A DNA stretch of 64,000 bases from Halopelagius fulvigenes (GTDB lineage: Archaea; Halobacteriota; Halobacteria; Halobacteriales; Haloferacaceae): the NCBI RefSeq assembly GCF_042662625.1, contig NZ_JBHSXH010000009.1, positions 124,001-188,000 on the forward strand. The letters are read 5' to 3'. Every line of letters starts with the position of its first letter. Positions within the stretch are counted from its first letter, which is position 1. The position numbers were made by a program, and so were the translations under genes. Of this stretch, positions 32,275 through 40,728 are shown piece after piece. The notes under the pieces are model-generated. The model had not been told where the DNA came from, made no database searches, and was given only the letters and a program-made list of their open reading frames with translations.

Positions 32275-33300
32275 CTAAAAGTCCTCGGGGACGCGCCGGT
32301 CCACCCACGATTTGAACGCGATATCCTCCTTCGAGGGGTTCGACCCGTCCCATCCTTCGGGCACGTACTGCGCGAAGTTCGGCTCCTTCGAGAGGGCGTT
32401 CGGGAAGAACAACTGCGACCCGTTGGCGGTGTAGCCGTCTATCAGGTTCTGTCCCTGTGGCCCCGTGAGGAAGCCGACGTACGCCATCGCGAGTTGGTAG
32501 TTCACGTCGCCGTACGTCGCGGGGTTCACCGGGATGACGCCGTAGGGGTTCTTGAGGATGGTCGGCCCGTCCTTCAGGGGTCCCTGCACGTGGATAGCGA
32601 GGTTCACCTCCTTTTTCATCGAGAGGTACGTCCCCCGGTCTGCGAGGGTGTACGCGCCGGACTGACTCGCCTGCACCAGCGTGTCTCCCATCCCCTTTCC
32701 TATCTCGCGGTACCACGTGCCCGACGGTTCGACGCCGGACTCCGCCCAGATGGTCAGTTCCTTCTTGTTCGTCCCGGAGTCGTCGCCGCGGGAGACGAAC
32801 GTCGATTGCGTCTCCGCGATGGTGGCGAACGCCTCCGTCGCCGAGGACGTGCCGTTGATTCCCGCGGGGTCGTCCCTCGGGCCGACGATGACGAAGTCGT
32901 TGAACATCACGTCCCGGCGGTTGACGCCGAACCCGTCCCGCAGGAACGTGTCCTCCGCGCCCCGGGCGTGGACGAGGATGACGTCCGCGTCGCCGTTGCG
33001 CGCCGTCTCGATGGCCGCGCCCGTCCCCTGCGGTATCGTCTTGACGGTCGCGCCGAATCGCTCCTCGAACGCCGCGTTCAACTCGCCGAGAAGCCCCGTG
33101 TCGTACGTGCTGGTCGTCGTCGCCAGCGTCAACTGCATGTCGTCGGACCCGCCGCCGGACCCCTCACTCTCGACTTGCTCCCGCGTTCCGGCGTCCCCCT
33201 GTGTCGCCGTCGAACCGCCCTCCTCGCCCGCGCATCCGCTGAGGCCGAGGACCGTTCCGACGCCCGCCGCCTGGAGGAACCGCCGCCGTTGTATCGACAT
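32275..33300 (-). CDS. tupA: Tungstate-binding lipoprotein
   Basis: 341 residues. The Tat/lipoprotein signal is RRRFLQAAGVGTVLGLSGC with lipidated Cys about residue 23. The ligand-binding domain has the TupA hallmarks LATTTSTYDTGLLGELNAAFEERFG and TFVSRGDDSGTNKKELTIWAESG, followed by GTWYREIGKGMGDTLVQASQSGAYTLADRGTYL. This is the WtpA-unrelated, tungstate-selective type in bacteria; selectivity here is inference. TATA-like ctttattt is 25 bases upstream (leaderless), and a palindrome with arms gtaaccgcc/ggtggttac lies 15 bases further up. Confidence 0.9.
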   Translation of the reverse strand: MSIQRRRFLQAAGVGTVLGLSGCAGEEGGSTATQGDAGTREQVESEGSGGGSDDMQLTLATTTSTYDTGLLGELNAAFEERFGATVKTIPQGTGAAIETARNGDADVILVHARGAEDTFLRDGFGVNRRDVMFNDFVIVGPRDDPAGINGTSSATEAFATIAETQSTFVSRGDDSGTNKKELTIWAESGVEPSGTWYREIGKGMGDTLVQASQSGAYTLADRGTYLSMKKEVNLAIHVQGPLKDGPTILKNPYGVIPVNPATYGDVNYQLAMAYVGFLTGPQGQNLIDGYTANGSQLFFPNALSKEPNFAQYVPEGWDGSNPSKEDIAFKSWVDRRVPEDF

Positions 33301-33345
33301 GGGAACAACGATGGGTGCGCTCGAAATAAAGGTACTCCTCGGTAC

Positions 33346-33363
33346 GTAACCGCCGGTGGTTAC
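33346..33363. promoter_or_regulatory. Candidate ModE-type operator
   Basis: An 18-bp inverted repeat, gtaaccgcc joined directly to ggtggttac, with one mismatch pair between its nine-base arms. It lies between tupA and the MOT1-like gene, about 15 bases upstream of the tupA TATA element (33322-33331). The position suits an oxyanion-responsive regulator; the ModE-like gene is in the same cluster. Confidence 0.5.
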
Positions 33364-33433
33364 TACTTTCCCCTCTTTTCCCGGTCGTAGTTACCGAAAA
33401 CGTTCAAGTTCGTTCTCGACCACCGACTCGCCG

Positions 33434-34519
33434 ATGGCCCTCGCCGACGTTCGCGCCGGGCGTTCGCTCCGCCTCGACGCCGGGGAAGTGGCGGGTGCGC
33501 TCGGCGACTCGGTGACGGTGCTCCCCCTCGTCGTCGCCCTCGGAGCGCTCACGCCCTTCTCCGTCGCTAGCGTACTGCTTTGGTTCGGCGTCTTCCAACT
33601 CGTCTGGGGCCTCGCGTACGGACTTCCGCTCTCGGTGGAACCGATGAAAGCGCTCGTCGGACTCGCCATCGCGGGGACGATAACCGCGGGCGAACTCGTC
33701 GCCGCCGGACTGCTGGCGGGCGTCGCCCTCGTCGTCGCCGCCCGCCTCCGCGTCCTCGGCCGAATCGAGTCGCTCGTCGGCGAGGCGGCGGTTCGCGGCG
33801 TCCAACTCGCCGTGGCTCTCCTCCTCGCGCGCACCGGCGTCGAACTCGCCGTCGGCGACCCGACGCTGGCCGCCGCGTCCGTCGGCGTCGTCGTCCTCGC
33901 CGCAATCGCCGGGCGCGCCCGCCTCTCATCGCTCCTCGTCCTCGGGGGCGGTGCGGTTCTCGCCGCCGTCGCCGCGGGTGGCGTCTCCCCGACGCTCCCG
34001 TCCCTCGCCGCGTTTCCGACCGCTCCGACGCCGACGCTCGGCGCGGCGGAGGCGACGGCGGGCCAACTGGCGATGACCGCCGGAAACGCCGCCGTTGCCA
34101 CCTCTCTGCTCTGTTCGGACCTGTTCGACGCCGACGTGCCGCCGGACCGACTCGCCGGGAGCATGGGCGCGATGTGCCTCGCGGCGGTTCCGTTCGGCGG
34201 CCTGCCGATGTGCCACGGAAGCGGCGGACTCGCTGGGAAGCACGCCTTCGGCGCGCGGACCGGCGGCGCGAACGTCGTCCTCGGCGCTCTCTACCTCGCG
34301 GCCGCCTGCGTCGCGGGCGTCGTGACCGCCTTCCCCACCGCCGTCCTCGGCGTCCTCCTCGTCCTCGTCGCGTGGCACCTCGGCCGCGCCGCCGCCCGGA
34401 GCGACCGTCTGCTCCTCGTCGCCGCCGTCGGCGTCGTCGGCCTCCTGACGAACGTCGGCGCGGCGTTCCTCGTCGGCGCGGCAGCGGACCGACTCCTCGA
34501 CCGGTTCGGGTCGGCGTAA
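33434..34519 (+). CDS. MOT1-type molybdate (sulfate-like) permease
   Basis: 361 residues with about ten membrane helices. The MOT1 hallmarks are in FGVFQLVWGLAYGLPLSVEPMKALVGLAIAG and GAMCLAAVPFGGLPMCHGSGGLAGKHAFGARTGG. It is divergent from TupA with the candidate operator between them, giving this cell two routes for group-6 oxyanions: an ABC importer and this secondary carrier. I chose ATG 33434 as the start of the first amphipathic segment (MALADVRAGRSLRLDAGEVAGALGD). Confidence 0.83.
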   Translation: MALADVRAGRSLRLDAGEVAGALGDSVTVLPLVVALGALTPFSVASVLLWFGVFQLVWGLAYGLPLSVEPMKALVGLAIAGTITAGELVAAGLLAGVALVVAARLRVLGRIESLVGEAAVRGVQLAVALLLARTGVELAVGDPTLAAASVGVVVLAAIAGRARLSSLLVLGGGAVLAAVAAGGVSPTLPSLAAFPTAPTPTLGAAEATAGQLAMTAGNAAVATSLLCSDLFDADVPPDRLAGSMGAMCLAAVPFGGLPMCHGSGGLAGKHAFGARTGGANVVLGALYLAAACVAGVVTAFPTAVLGVLLVLVAWHLGRAAARSDRLLLVAAVGVVGLLTNVGAAFLVGAAADRLLDRFGSA

Positions 34520-34571
34520 GCGATTCCGACCGACCGAACCGCCCTTCCGTCCGCGGACCGAACGCCGGTCT

Positions 34572-35189
34572 ATGGAATCGTGGACCGCCTTGTTCGACCG
34601 TGCGGCGTCGTTCGAACGGACGGCCGACGACGCGCGCGAGGCACTCGACGCGCGCCGGGAGGGCGACGACGACGAGAGTGCGGACGCGGGCCGAACCGCC
34701 GACGTCCCCGACCCGGAGGACGTCGAACGGAGTCCCGCCCGCGTCGTCGCCGACGCGGACGTCCTCGCGGCCGACCTGTTCGGCGACGACGATTCGCGCG
34801 AGGCGTTGGACGCCCTCCGCCGCCACTCGTGGACGACGCTCGTCGCCAGCGACCCCCTTCTGGACGACGCCCAAGCGGTCGTCGAATCGCTCGGCGACGA
34901 ATCGCTCGCGGCCGACTGGCGCGAACGGGTCGAACAGGGGCGCGAACCCGTCTCGCACCCGGCGGACGACCACCCCGCCCTCGGGTCGGCGTACCGCGGC
35001 GGCGCGATGCACGTCCTCTCGTTCGACGACCGGTTGCTCTCCTCGAAGGCGGGCGCGACGCTCGGCGGTCAGTTCCCGGTGAGCGTCCACCACCCCCGCG
35101 CGTTCGCGACGCTGTTCGACGCGGAGAGCCTCCACGAAGAAGTCGTCGGGGGCGACTACCCCGGCCCGGACCGCGACCCGCGGGAGTGA
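34572..35189 (+). CDS. PIN-like domain protein, haloarchaeal
   Basis: 205 residues. The core after residue 58 reads as a PIN-like alpha/beta fold: RVVADADVLAADLFGDDDSREALDALRRHSW has an Asp early in strand 1, and AMHVLSFDDRLLSSKAGATL is near the end. HHPRAFATLFDAESL is reminiscent of the usual last helix. The N-terminal 50 residues are acidic and disordered. Haloarchaeal families of this type (DUF7384-like) have unproven nuclease activity. Follows the MOT1-like gene after 52 bases, same strand; a functional link is not evident. Confidence 0.6.
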   Translation: MESWTALFDRAASFERTADDAREALDARREGDDDESADAGRTADVPDPEDVERSPARVVADADVLAADLFGDDDSREALDALRRHSWTTLVASDPLLDDAQAVVESLGDESLAADWRERVEQGREPVSHPADDHPALGSAYRGGAMHVLSFDDRLLSSKAGATLGGQFPVSVHHPRAFATLFDAESLHEEVVGGDYPGPDRDPRE

Positions 35190-35223
35190 GTCGCCCGCGC
35201 CCGGCCGCGCAGACGGACGAGTC

Positions 35224-35679
35224 TCACTCGTTCGCCGAAATCGAACAGGCGTCGTTCGTGCGGACGGACGGGACGCCGGCCACCGTTTCGAGCGTCATGG
35301 CGAACGCGTACGACCGGCAGAGTTTTGGCTTCCACCACTCGTTCGTCTCCCACTCGTCGCCCCGCACTTCGACGCTGTACCACGTTCCGTCGTAGTCGGC
35401 GCGGAACACTTCGCTCTCGACGCTCGGCGGCACCGACGCCTCCTCGACTCGGTCGACCACGTTCTCGTCCCAGTCTCTGACGGTCACCGAGACGGTCTGG
35501 GCCGTCTCGGTTCGGTTCGTCACGCGGACTGCGAGCGTTCCGCCGGACGACTGCTCGTCCGACGACGCGTCGCCGACGCCGCCCCCGGCCGAACACCCGG
35601 CCGAGACGCCGGCGGCGGCGACGCCTATCGACGCCAAAAAGCGCCGTCTAGTCGGTCGTTCCCATCGGTTCGTTCCCAT
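35224..35679 (-). CDS. Tat-exported lipoprotein of unknown function
   Basis: 151 residues. The signal is RRRFLASIGVAAAGVSAGC with a lipobox (SAGC) near residue 28. The mature domain is beta-rich (LAVRVTNRTETAQTVSVTVRDWDENVVDRVEE) with an immunoglobulin-like look, and has two further cysteines (KLCRSYA and NDACSIS) that may form a disulfide. A TATA-like gataacg is 27 bases upstream. Confidence 0.68.
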   Translation of the reverse strand: MGTNRWERPTRRRFLASIGVAAAGVSAGCSAGGGVGDASSDEQSSGGTLAVRVTNRTETAQTVSVTVRDWDENVVDRVEEASVPPSVESEVFRADYDGTWYSVEVRGDEWETNEWWKPKLCRSYAFAMTLETVAGVPSVRTNDACSISANE

Positions 35680-35706
35680 TGGAGTCGTCTCTGACGAGGG
35701 GCGTTA

Positions 35707-35949
35707 TCACTTTGTTGAATGGCGATTCGTCGCCTCCGTCGCCTCCTCGACGACCGTGTAGATTCCGTGGGCAAACTGGTTCATCGCGTAGTACGCGAAG
35801 ACGCACCAGACGAGAAACGCCGGGAGGGCGGACATCCACGGGTCGAACGAGGTGAAGATGAGGGGCGCGACGGCGCTTCCGACCGAGAGGAGGACGAGGC
35901 CGACGACCCCGTTGATGGCGGCGTCGGTGGTCGCTGCGTAGCGGGGCAT
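35707..35949 (-). CDS. Small membrane protein, 80 aa
   Basis: MPRYAATTDAAINGVVGLVLLSVGSA begins the first helix; PWMSALPAFLVWCVFAYYAMNQF is the second. ATG 35949 has a TATA-like attta 27 bases upstream, so I prefer it to the longer reading frame that reaches 36123. Ends with a polar VEEATEATNRHSTK tail. Function unknown. Confidence 0.6.
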   Translation of the reverse strand: MPRYAATTDAAINGVVGLVLLSVGSAVAPLIFTSFDPWMSALPAFLVWCVFAYYAMNQFAHGIYTVVEEATEATNRHSTK

Positions 35950-36189
35950 ACGAGTACGACGTGCGAGCGAACGGTAATAAATCGAGAGTGTTCCTGCCAG
36001 GTGGGTGAGGCGGGGCGGGTCGGACTCCGTGTTCGTTCGACGTGGTTCGCTTCTCAGACTCCCGTTCGGTCGCTCCGCTCCCTCACGGGACCGCCGCCGG
36101 ACGCTTCGCGCCCGGCGAGACACGCCTCACTAGCGTTCGGCGTACCTACCGTGAGGCGAGCGTAGCGAGTCTCACGAGGTACTCGTCAC

Positions 36190-36825
36190 TCACTTCGTTC
36201 GTTCCGAGTACCACTCTCCGAACTTCGCCAACGCCCGCCCGCGGTGCGAGACGGCGTTCTTCTCCTCGGCGTCCATCTCGGCGAACGTCGTCCCGTCGTG
36301 TTCGAAGATGGGGTCGTAGCCGAATCCGCCGTCGCCGCGCGGCGGGACGATGCGCCCGCGAACGGTCCCCTCGAATATCCGCACGGGGAGCGGTTCCGTC
36401 TCCTCTTCGTCCCGTTCCGCGCCGTGGGCCGCCGCGACGGTTCGGTCGTCCCGGTCTATCGGATCGGGACTCGCCTCGAACTCCTCGCCGTCGCAGTACG
36501 CGAGCGTGCACTTGAACGCCGCGCGGCGCGGTTCGTCCAGTTCCCGTTCGGCGAGTCGGTACACCGCCTCGACGCCCAGCGTCTCCTCGACGTACGAGGA
36601 GTACGGGCCGGGAAAGCCCTCGAAGCCGTCGATGAACAGGCCGGCGTCGTCCACGAGGACGGGTTCGCCCGCGTGCCGGTAGGCCTCGCGCGCGCCGTGC
36701 GCCGCGATGGGGCCGAGGTCCGAACCCTGCACCTCGGTGTAGTCGTAGTCCAACTGCTCGACTTCGTCGAGGTACTCTAGCGCCTCGCGGACCTTCCCCG
36801 GATTCGTCGTGACGTATCGGAGCAT
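36190..36825 (-). CDS. Non-canonical purine NTP pyrophosphatase (ITPase/RdgB/HAM1)
   Basis: 211 residues. Hydrolyses ITP, XTP and related NTPs to monophosphates. The substrate-binding N-terminus is MLRYVTTNPGKVREA, the family T-x-N-x-x-K. The metal/Asp region is LVDDAGLFIDGFEGFPGPYSSYVEETLG, and GFGYDPIFEHDGTTFAEMDAEEKNAVSHRGRALAKF is the hallmark. An insertion ASPDPIDRDDRTVAAAHGAERDEEE is typical of haloarchaeal acidity. An inverted repeat (ggtactcg/cgagtacc, 36178-36212) spans the stop codon. Confidence 0.9.
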   Translation of the reverse strand: MLRYVTTNPGKVREALEYLDEVEQLDYDYTEVQGSDLGPIAAHGAREAYRHAGEPVLVDDAGLFIDGFEGFPGPYSSYVEETLGVEAVYRLAERELDEPRRAAFKCTLAYCDGEEFEASPDPIDRDDRTVAAAHGAERDEEETEPLPVRIFEGTVRGRIVPPRGDGGFGYDPIFEHDGTTFAEMDAEEKNAVSHRGRALAKFGEWYSERTK

Positions 36826-36875
36826 CCGCTCGAACGTCGGGCGGGTCGAGAGAAAGAGGCGTCGGTGTCCGCCGT

Positions 36876-37157
36876 TCAGTCGTCGTCCACGATGACTTCG
36901 ACGGGGCCGTCGTCGTCCATCGTGGCCACGGTGTCCCCGCCCGAGGAACGCTCCTGCCAGAGGAGTGCGCCCACGACGACCAGCGCGACCCACGACCGCC
37001 AGTTGGCGAGGTTCAGGGTGTACCCGATTCCGAACGGCTTCTTCACGAGCATCCCCTTGCCGGGTTGCCAGTACGACGAGAGCATCCGGCCCATGGACGG
37101 TCGTTCGAAGTTGTACGGAATTCCGAGGATTTCACCGCTCTGGGGTTTGTCTGCCAT
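36876..37157 (-). CDS. DUF5808-type small membrane protein
   Basis: 93 residues: GEILGIPYNFERPSMGRMLSSYWQPG, then KPFGIGYTLNLANWRSW, the DUF5808 signature, followed by one membrane helix (VALVVVGALLWQE) and an acidic tail (EVIVDDD). A TATA-like atttatc about 27 bases upstream supports the ATG. Function unknown. Confidence 0.75.
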   Translation of the reverse strand: MADKPQSGEILGIPYNFERPSMGRMLSSYWQPGKGMLVKKPFGIGYTLNLANWRSWVALVVVGALLWQERSSGGDTVATMDDDGPVEVIVDDD

Positions 37158-37276
37158 ACTACACGATTAGGCGGGCGGCTGATAAATCGTTTTGGTGTGC
37201 TCTCGGACGGTGCACCCGAGGCCGAGTCGGAATTCGAGAAAGCGCCCACCGGTTTACGACGGGCCGCGCGGGGCGA

Positions 37277-38089
37277 TTACTCGTCGTCGTCCGGCCGGTA
37301 CGCCTCTCCGACGCTCTCCTGCAACTCGTAGGTCAGCACCCGTTCCGTGAACGTCGCTATCCCGTGGTTGATACCGTCGCTCCACGCCGCCGTCTCGTTG
37401 GGCACCCCCGGGAGTCGCTCGTCGTGAAGCGCGCTCACCAACACCGGCCCTCGGTCGACCATCAGCAGTCGCCCGATGTGCGGGGAACCGCTCATGGCGT
37501 GGAACCACTCTATCAGGTCGGTGGTGAACACGTCGGCGTTGAACCCGGCGTCCTCGATACGCTCGTAGATGGGTTCGACGACCGTACCGATGTTGATGCT
37601 GACCCCTCGTTCCGCGGCCTCTTCGAGGTACGCGAGGAGTTCGTCGCCGAGAAGCGACTCGCCCAACACGATCAGGACGATTTCGCGCTCCGCGTTGTCC
37701 ACCAGGTCGATGACGCGCTCCGTGACCTGTTCGTGCGTGCTGAGCGCCCAGACGGCCTGTTGGGCCTCCTTGTATATCGGCTCCATCCGGCGGAGCGTCC
37801 GCTCCACCGTCTCGAAGTTCGATTCGTACTCCTTCCGAAGCACTCGGACGGCGGTGTCTATCGACACGCTCTGGAACGTCCGCGGTTCCCCCTCCTGCAC
37901 CTCCACCAACCCCCGTTGCCGGAGGCGGTCCATCGTGCCGTACACACGCGACCGGGGGATATCGGCCACCTGTCCCACCTCTTTGGCCGTCGCGTGCGGG
38001 AGTCGCGTGAGCGCGACGAAACACCGCGCTTCGTACTCGGTCAGTCCGAGTTGCTCCAGTGCGTCTACCGCGGCCTCAGCGTCGTCCAT
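37277..38089 (-). CDS. TrmB-family transcription regulator
   Basis: 270 residues. The winged-helix N-terminus DALEQLGLTEYEARCFVALTRLPHATAKEVGQVADIPRSRVYGTMDRLRQRGLVEVQ is a classic TrmB domain. The C-terminal region (VWALSTHEQVTERVIDLVDNAEREIVLIVLGESLLGDELLAYLEEAAERGVSINIG) is PLD-like. These proteins respond to a small effector, often a sugar or nucleotide; which is unknown. I chose ATG 38089; a longer frame to 38248 adds Cys-rich residues that look unlike the family. Confidence 0.82.
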   Translation of the reverse strand: MDDAEAAVDALEQLGLTEYEARCFVALTRLPHATAKEVGQVADIPRSRVYGTMDRLRQRGLVEVQEGEPRTFQSVSIDTAVRVLRKEYESNFETVERTLRRMEPIYKEAQQAVWALSTHEQVTERVIDLVDNAEREIVLIVLGESLLGDELLAYLEEAAERGVSINIGTVVEPIYERIEDAGFNADVFTTDLIEWFHAMSGSPHIGRLLMVDRGPVLVSALHDERLPGVPNETAAWSDGINHGIATFTERVLTYELQESVGEAYRPDDDE

Positions 38090-38254
38090 GTCGGAGTTCA
38101 GTTCACCGACGGGTATGACTTGAAGGGTGTTCCCCGAGGAACAACAGTCCAGTTGTACCTCCAGGAGTGTCAAACGCGCTAACTGCGTGACGGACATATC
38201 GGGCTGTAGTCGAGCGGATATCGGCAGATGCGGCAACGTTGGTGACAATAGTAG

Positions 38255-38641
38255 ATGGATGATACAACTCGATCACGCCCCGCTAGCGTACAGTTTTCCG
38301 ACACCGTCTTCGCACTCCTGAGCAGTCGCCGCCGCCGCCACGTCGTTTCGTTCTTGGCCGACCGGGAGTCTCGAATCTCGCTGTCCGAACTCGCCGCCGA
38401 GGTAACGGCGCGAGAACGCACCGAGGAGTCCGACGGCACGGTACCGGAACGCACCGAGAAGTCGGGGGAGACGCCGATGGGACGCACCGAGGAAACCGTC
38501 GCGACCCTCCACCACAACCACCTCCCGAGGCTGGCGGACGCGGGAGCCATCACGTACGACGCCGAGGGGAGGACGGTGACCCCGACGCACCTCGAAGAGC
38601 TAGCGTCGCTCGTGCGTTCGGCCGACGCAGACGAGTACTGA
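38255..38641 (+). CDS. HTH-type protein with expanded repeat insert
   Basis: 128 residues of the haloarchaeal winged-helix type often named DUF7344: FSDTVFALLSSRRRRHVVSFLADRESRISLSELAAEVTA, later ETVATLHHNHLPRLADAGAITYDAEGRTVTPT. Between helix and wing lie three 11-residue repeats (ERTEESDGTVP, ERTEKSGETPM, GRTEETVATL), so the gene is longer than its paralogues of about 100-110 residues. It probably binds DNA near the TrmB gene, which is divergent. Confidence 0.72.
   Translation: MDDTTRSRPASVQFSDTVFALLSSRRRRHVVSFLADRESRISLSELAAEVTARERTEESDGTVPERTEKSGETPMGRTEETVATLHHNHLPRLADAGAITYDAEGRTVTPTHLEELASLVRSADADEY
38414..38493 (+). repeat. Three 33-bp coding repeats in the HTH gene
   Basis: gaacgcaccgag recurs at 38414 and 38447 and, as ggacgcaccgag, at 38480, each 33 bases (11 codons) apart and in frame. 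The third unit leads into the conserved domain and has drifted. It adds roughly 22 residues between the HTH helix and the wing. Confidence 0.75.
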
Positions 38642-38662
38642 ACGAGTCGAACGGGTCGGAGG

Positions 38663-40255
38663 CTACTGATACCGCCCGCGACCCTCTATCTCGCGAAGGC
38701 GGGCGAGCACTTCGTCGTCGCCCTCGCTCCCGTACCCCTCCTCGAACGCCCGGAGCAGGGGTTCCGGTTCCGCCGCCGTCCCCTCGACGCTCTGGCCGAA
38801 GACGTGGAGGTCCATCGCGTGGTCCTCGACGTGACCGGTGTGGTATCCGAGGCCGAAGTCGATGAGGTACGTCCGCTCGCCGACGCGGGCGTTCCGCGTC
38901 GTCGGGTCGCCGTGGACGAACCCCGCCCGGTGGATACGAGCGAGGTGTTCGCCGACGGTCCGACACCGGTCGGCCGTGAGGTTCCCCGCGAGGTCCGACT
39001 CGCCCACCCGGTCGAAGACGATGACGCCCTCCGCGGGGTCCACGTCGCGGACGACGGGCGTCGGGACGCCGACGCGCCGCGCTTCGCTGGTGAGGCGCGC
39101 CTCGGCGACGGTTCGCTTCCGCCGGAGTCTGTCGTCCAACTCGGGGTGGCGGTACGCCTTCGAGACGCGGCGCTTGACGACGCGGTCCGAGTCGATGGTG
39201 ACCGTCGCCTCCGCGCCGCGAACCTCCCCGCCGATCGTCGGGTCGCGCGCGACGGACTCCTCGTCGCCGCGCCACGTCACCGGCACCTGGTCGGGTCGGA
39301 AGTTCGGATCCACCGAGGACTCCGGGATCGGGAGGGTGTCGCCCGCCTCGTACATCTTCGCGCCGAGGACGGCTATCATCCCGGCGTTGTCGCGGAGGAA
39401 CCGCGGTTCCGGCGCGTAAAACTCCGCGCCGCGTTGCTCGCACATCGCTTCGAGCATCTCGCGGAGGCGTTCGTTCTGCCCGACGCCGCCGCCGAGGACG
39501 AGTTCGTCCGTCCCCGTCAGAGAGAGGGCGCGTTCGGCCACCTCCGCGAGCATCCCGAAGATGGTCTCCTGCAGGCCCGCGCAGATGTCCTCGACGGGCA
39601 CGCCGTCGTCCGCCGCCTGCTTGGCGGCGCTCATGATGCCGGAGAAGGAGAAGTCCATCCCCTTGACGACGTACGGCAGTTCGTGGAACTCGCCGTCCCT
39701 CGCAGCGCGTTCGACCTTCGGGCCGCCGGGGTGGGACCACCCGACGTGGCGGGTGAACTTGTCGATGGCGTTGCCGACGCCGGTGTCCATCGTCTCGCCG
39801 AGGACGCGGTACCGGCCGTTGTGGTAGCCCAACAGGTGCGCGTTCGCGCCCGAGGCGTTCAGACAGACCGGCGAGTCGAACCCCGACTGGTGGCGGCCGA
39901 TTTCGAGGTGCGCCACCATGTGGTTGACGCCGACGAGGGGCACGTCCAACGTCTGCGCGAGGGCGCGCGCGGCGGTGCCGACGATGCGGAGACACGGGCC
40001 GAGGCCTGGTCCGCGCGAGAAGGCGACGGCGTCGATGTCGGCTCCCTCGCCCTCGGCCGTCTCCGCCGCCCGGTCGAGGACCGTCTCGACGACTGCCGGA
40101 ATCGCATCGCCCATGTGCTCTGCGGCCTCGCGCGGGTGGATGCCGCCGCTATCGGGTTGGTAGGGGTCCGATTCGATGAACACCTCGTCGGCCTCGCTAT
40201 CGAACAAGGCGGCGCTGGCGGCCCACGCGGTACCCTCTATTCCGAGAACTCGCAT
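38663..40255 (-). CDS. KEOPS component: Kae1-Bud32 fusion (tRNA threonylcarbamoyladenosine)
   Basis: 530 residues. The Kae1 domain (1-330) carries the metal-binding pair in VGVNHMVAHLEIG (H112, H116), GHPLLYG-type ANAHLLGYHNGRYRVLGETMDTGVGNAID, and PGGPKVERAARDG. It transfers the threonylcarbamoyl group to A37 of ANN-decoding tRNAs. The Bud32 domain (from about 340) is a small RIO-like kinase with KRRVSKAYRHPELDDRLRRKRTVAEARL, FVHGDPTTRN (catalytic) and YLIDFGLG (metal). Fusion of the two is common in haloarchaea. It is downstream of S24e in the information-processing block, without the S27ae gene often found between them. Confidence 0.94.
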   Translation of the reverse strand: MRVLGIEGTAWAASAALFDSEADEVFIESDPYQPDSGGIHPREAAEHMGDAIPAVVETVLDRAAETAEGEGADIDAVAFSRGPGLGPCLRIVGTAARALAQTLDVPLVGVNHMVAHLEIGRHQSGFDSPVCLNASGANAHLLGYHNGRYRVLGETMDTGVGNAIDKFTRHVGWSHPGGPKVERAARDGEFHELPYVVKGMDFSFSGIMSAAKQAADDGVPVEDICAGLQETIFGMLAEVAERALSLTGTDELVLGGGVGQNERLREMLEAMCEQRGAEFYAPEPRFLRDNAGMIAVLGAKMYEAGDTLPIPESSVDPNFRPDQVPVTWRGDEESVARDPTIGGEVRGAEATVTIDSDRVVKRRVSKAYRHPELDDRLRRKRTVAEARLTSEARRVGVPTPVVRDVDPAEGVIVFDRVGESDLAGNLTADRCRTVGEHLARIHRAGFVHGDPTTRNARVGERTYLIDFGLGYHTGHVEDHAMDLHVFGQSVEGTAAEPEPLLRAFEEGYGSEGDDEVLARLREIEGRGRYQ

Positions 40256-40295
40256 CGAGAATTCGAAGACCGGTTAGAGTCCGTTCGACCGAGAG

Positions 40296-40613
40296 TTAGG
40301 CCTCTTCGGCCTCCGCCTCGACCTCTTCGGTGTCGGCGGCGATCTTGTTCCGGTCGAGCATGTAGTCCTGTTCGACGTCGCGCGCGAAGTCGGGCGAGTC
40401 GTAGACCTTCGCGTAGCCGACGGTCTTGCGCATGCCGAACTTCGTGTCGAGTTCGTGGACGACGACTTCGTCGGAGTCCTTGTTCAGCTTCGCCGCGAGA
40501 CTGTCGCGGACCGACAGCCGGGACGGCGAGGCTTCCTCGTGCACTATCTCGAAGCGAACGTCGCTCCGGTGTAGCATCGGGTTCTCGTCTTCGGAGATGA
40601 CTTCGATTTCCAT
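40296..40613 (-). CDS. rps24e: 30S ribosomal protein S24e
   Basis: 105 residues: MEIEVISEDENPMLHRSDVRFEIVHEEASPSRLSVRDSLAAKLN, then VHELDTKFGMRKTVGYAKVYDSPDFARDVEQDYMLDRNK, with an acidic C-terminal tail. It is part of the block from aIF2 gamma to Kae1-Bud32. Confidence 0.95.
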   Translation of the reverse strand: MEIEVISEDENPMLHRSDVRFEIVHEEASPSRLSVRDSLAAKLNKDSDEVVVHELDTKFGMRKTVGYAKVYDSPDFARDVEQDYMLDRNKIAADTEEVEAEAEEA

Positions 40614-40728
40614 GGTTCAGTTGGGTTAAAATGCTCCCGATGCAAGTAAAAGGATTTCGAAGGGACGAACGGACGCCTCGGCGACTCGATTTCGCCCGCC
40701 GGGCGGCGATTCCGCCGCGCCGCCTCCG

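Noticed and set aside
36030..36189. Several short GC-rich inverted repeats between the 80-residue membrane gene and the ITPase gene
   Set aside because: They are imperfect and overlap each other; apart from the ggtactcg/cgagtacc pair at the ITPase stop, none stands out from base composition.
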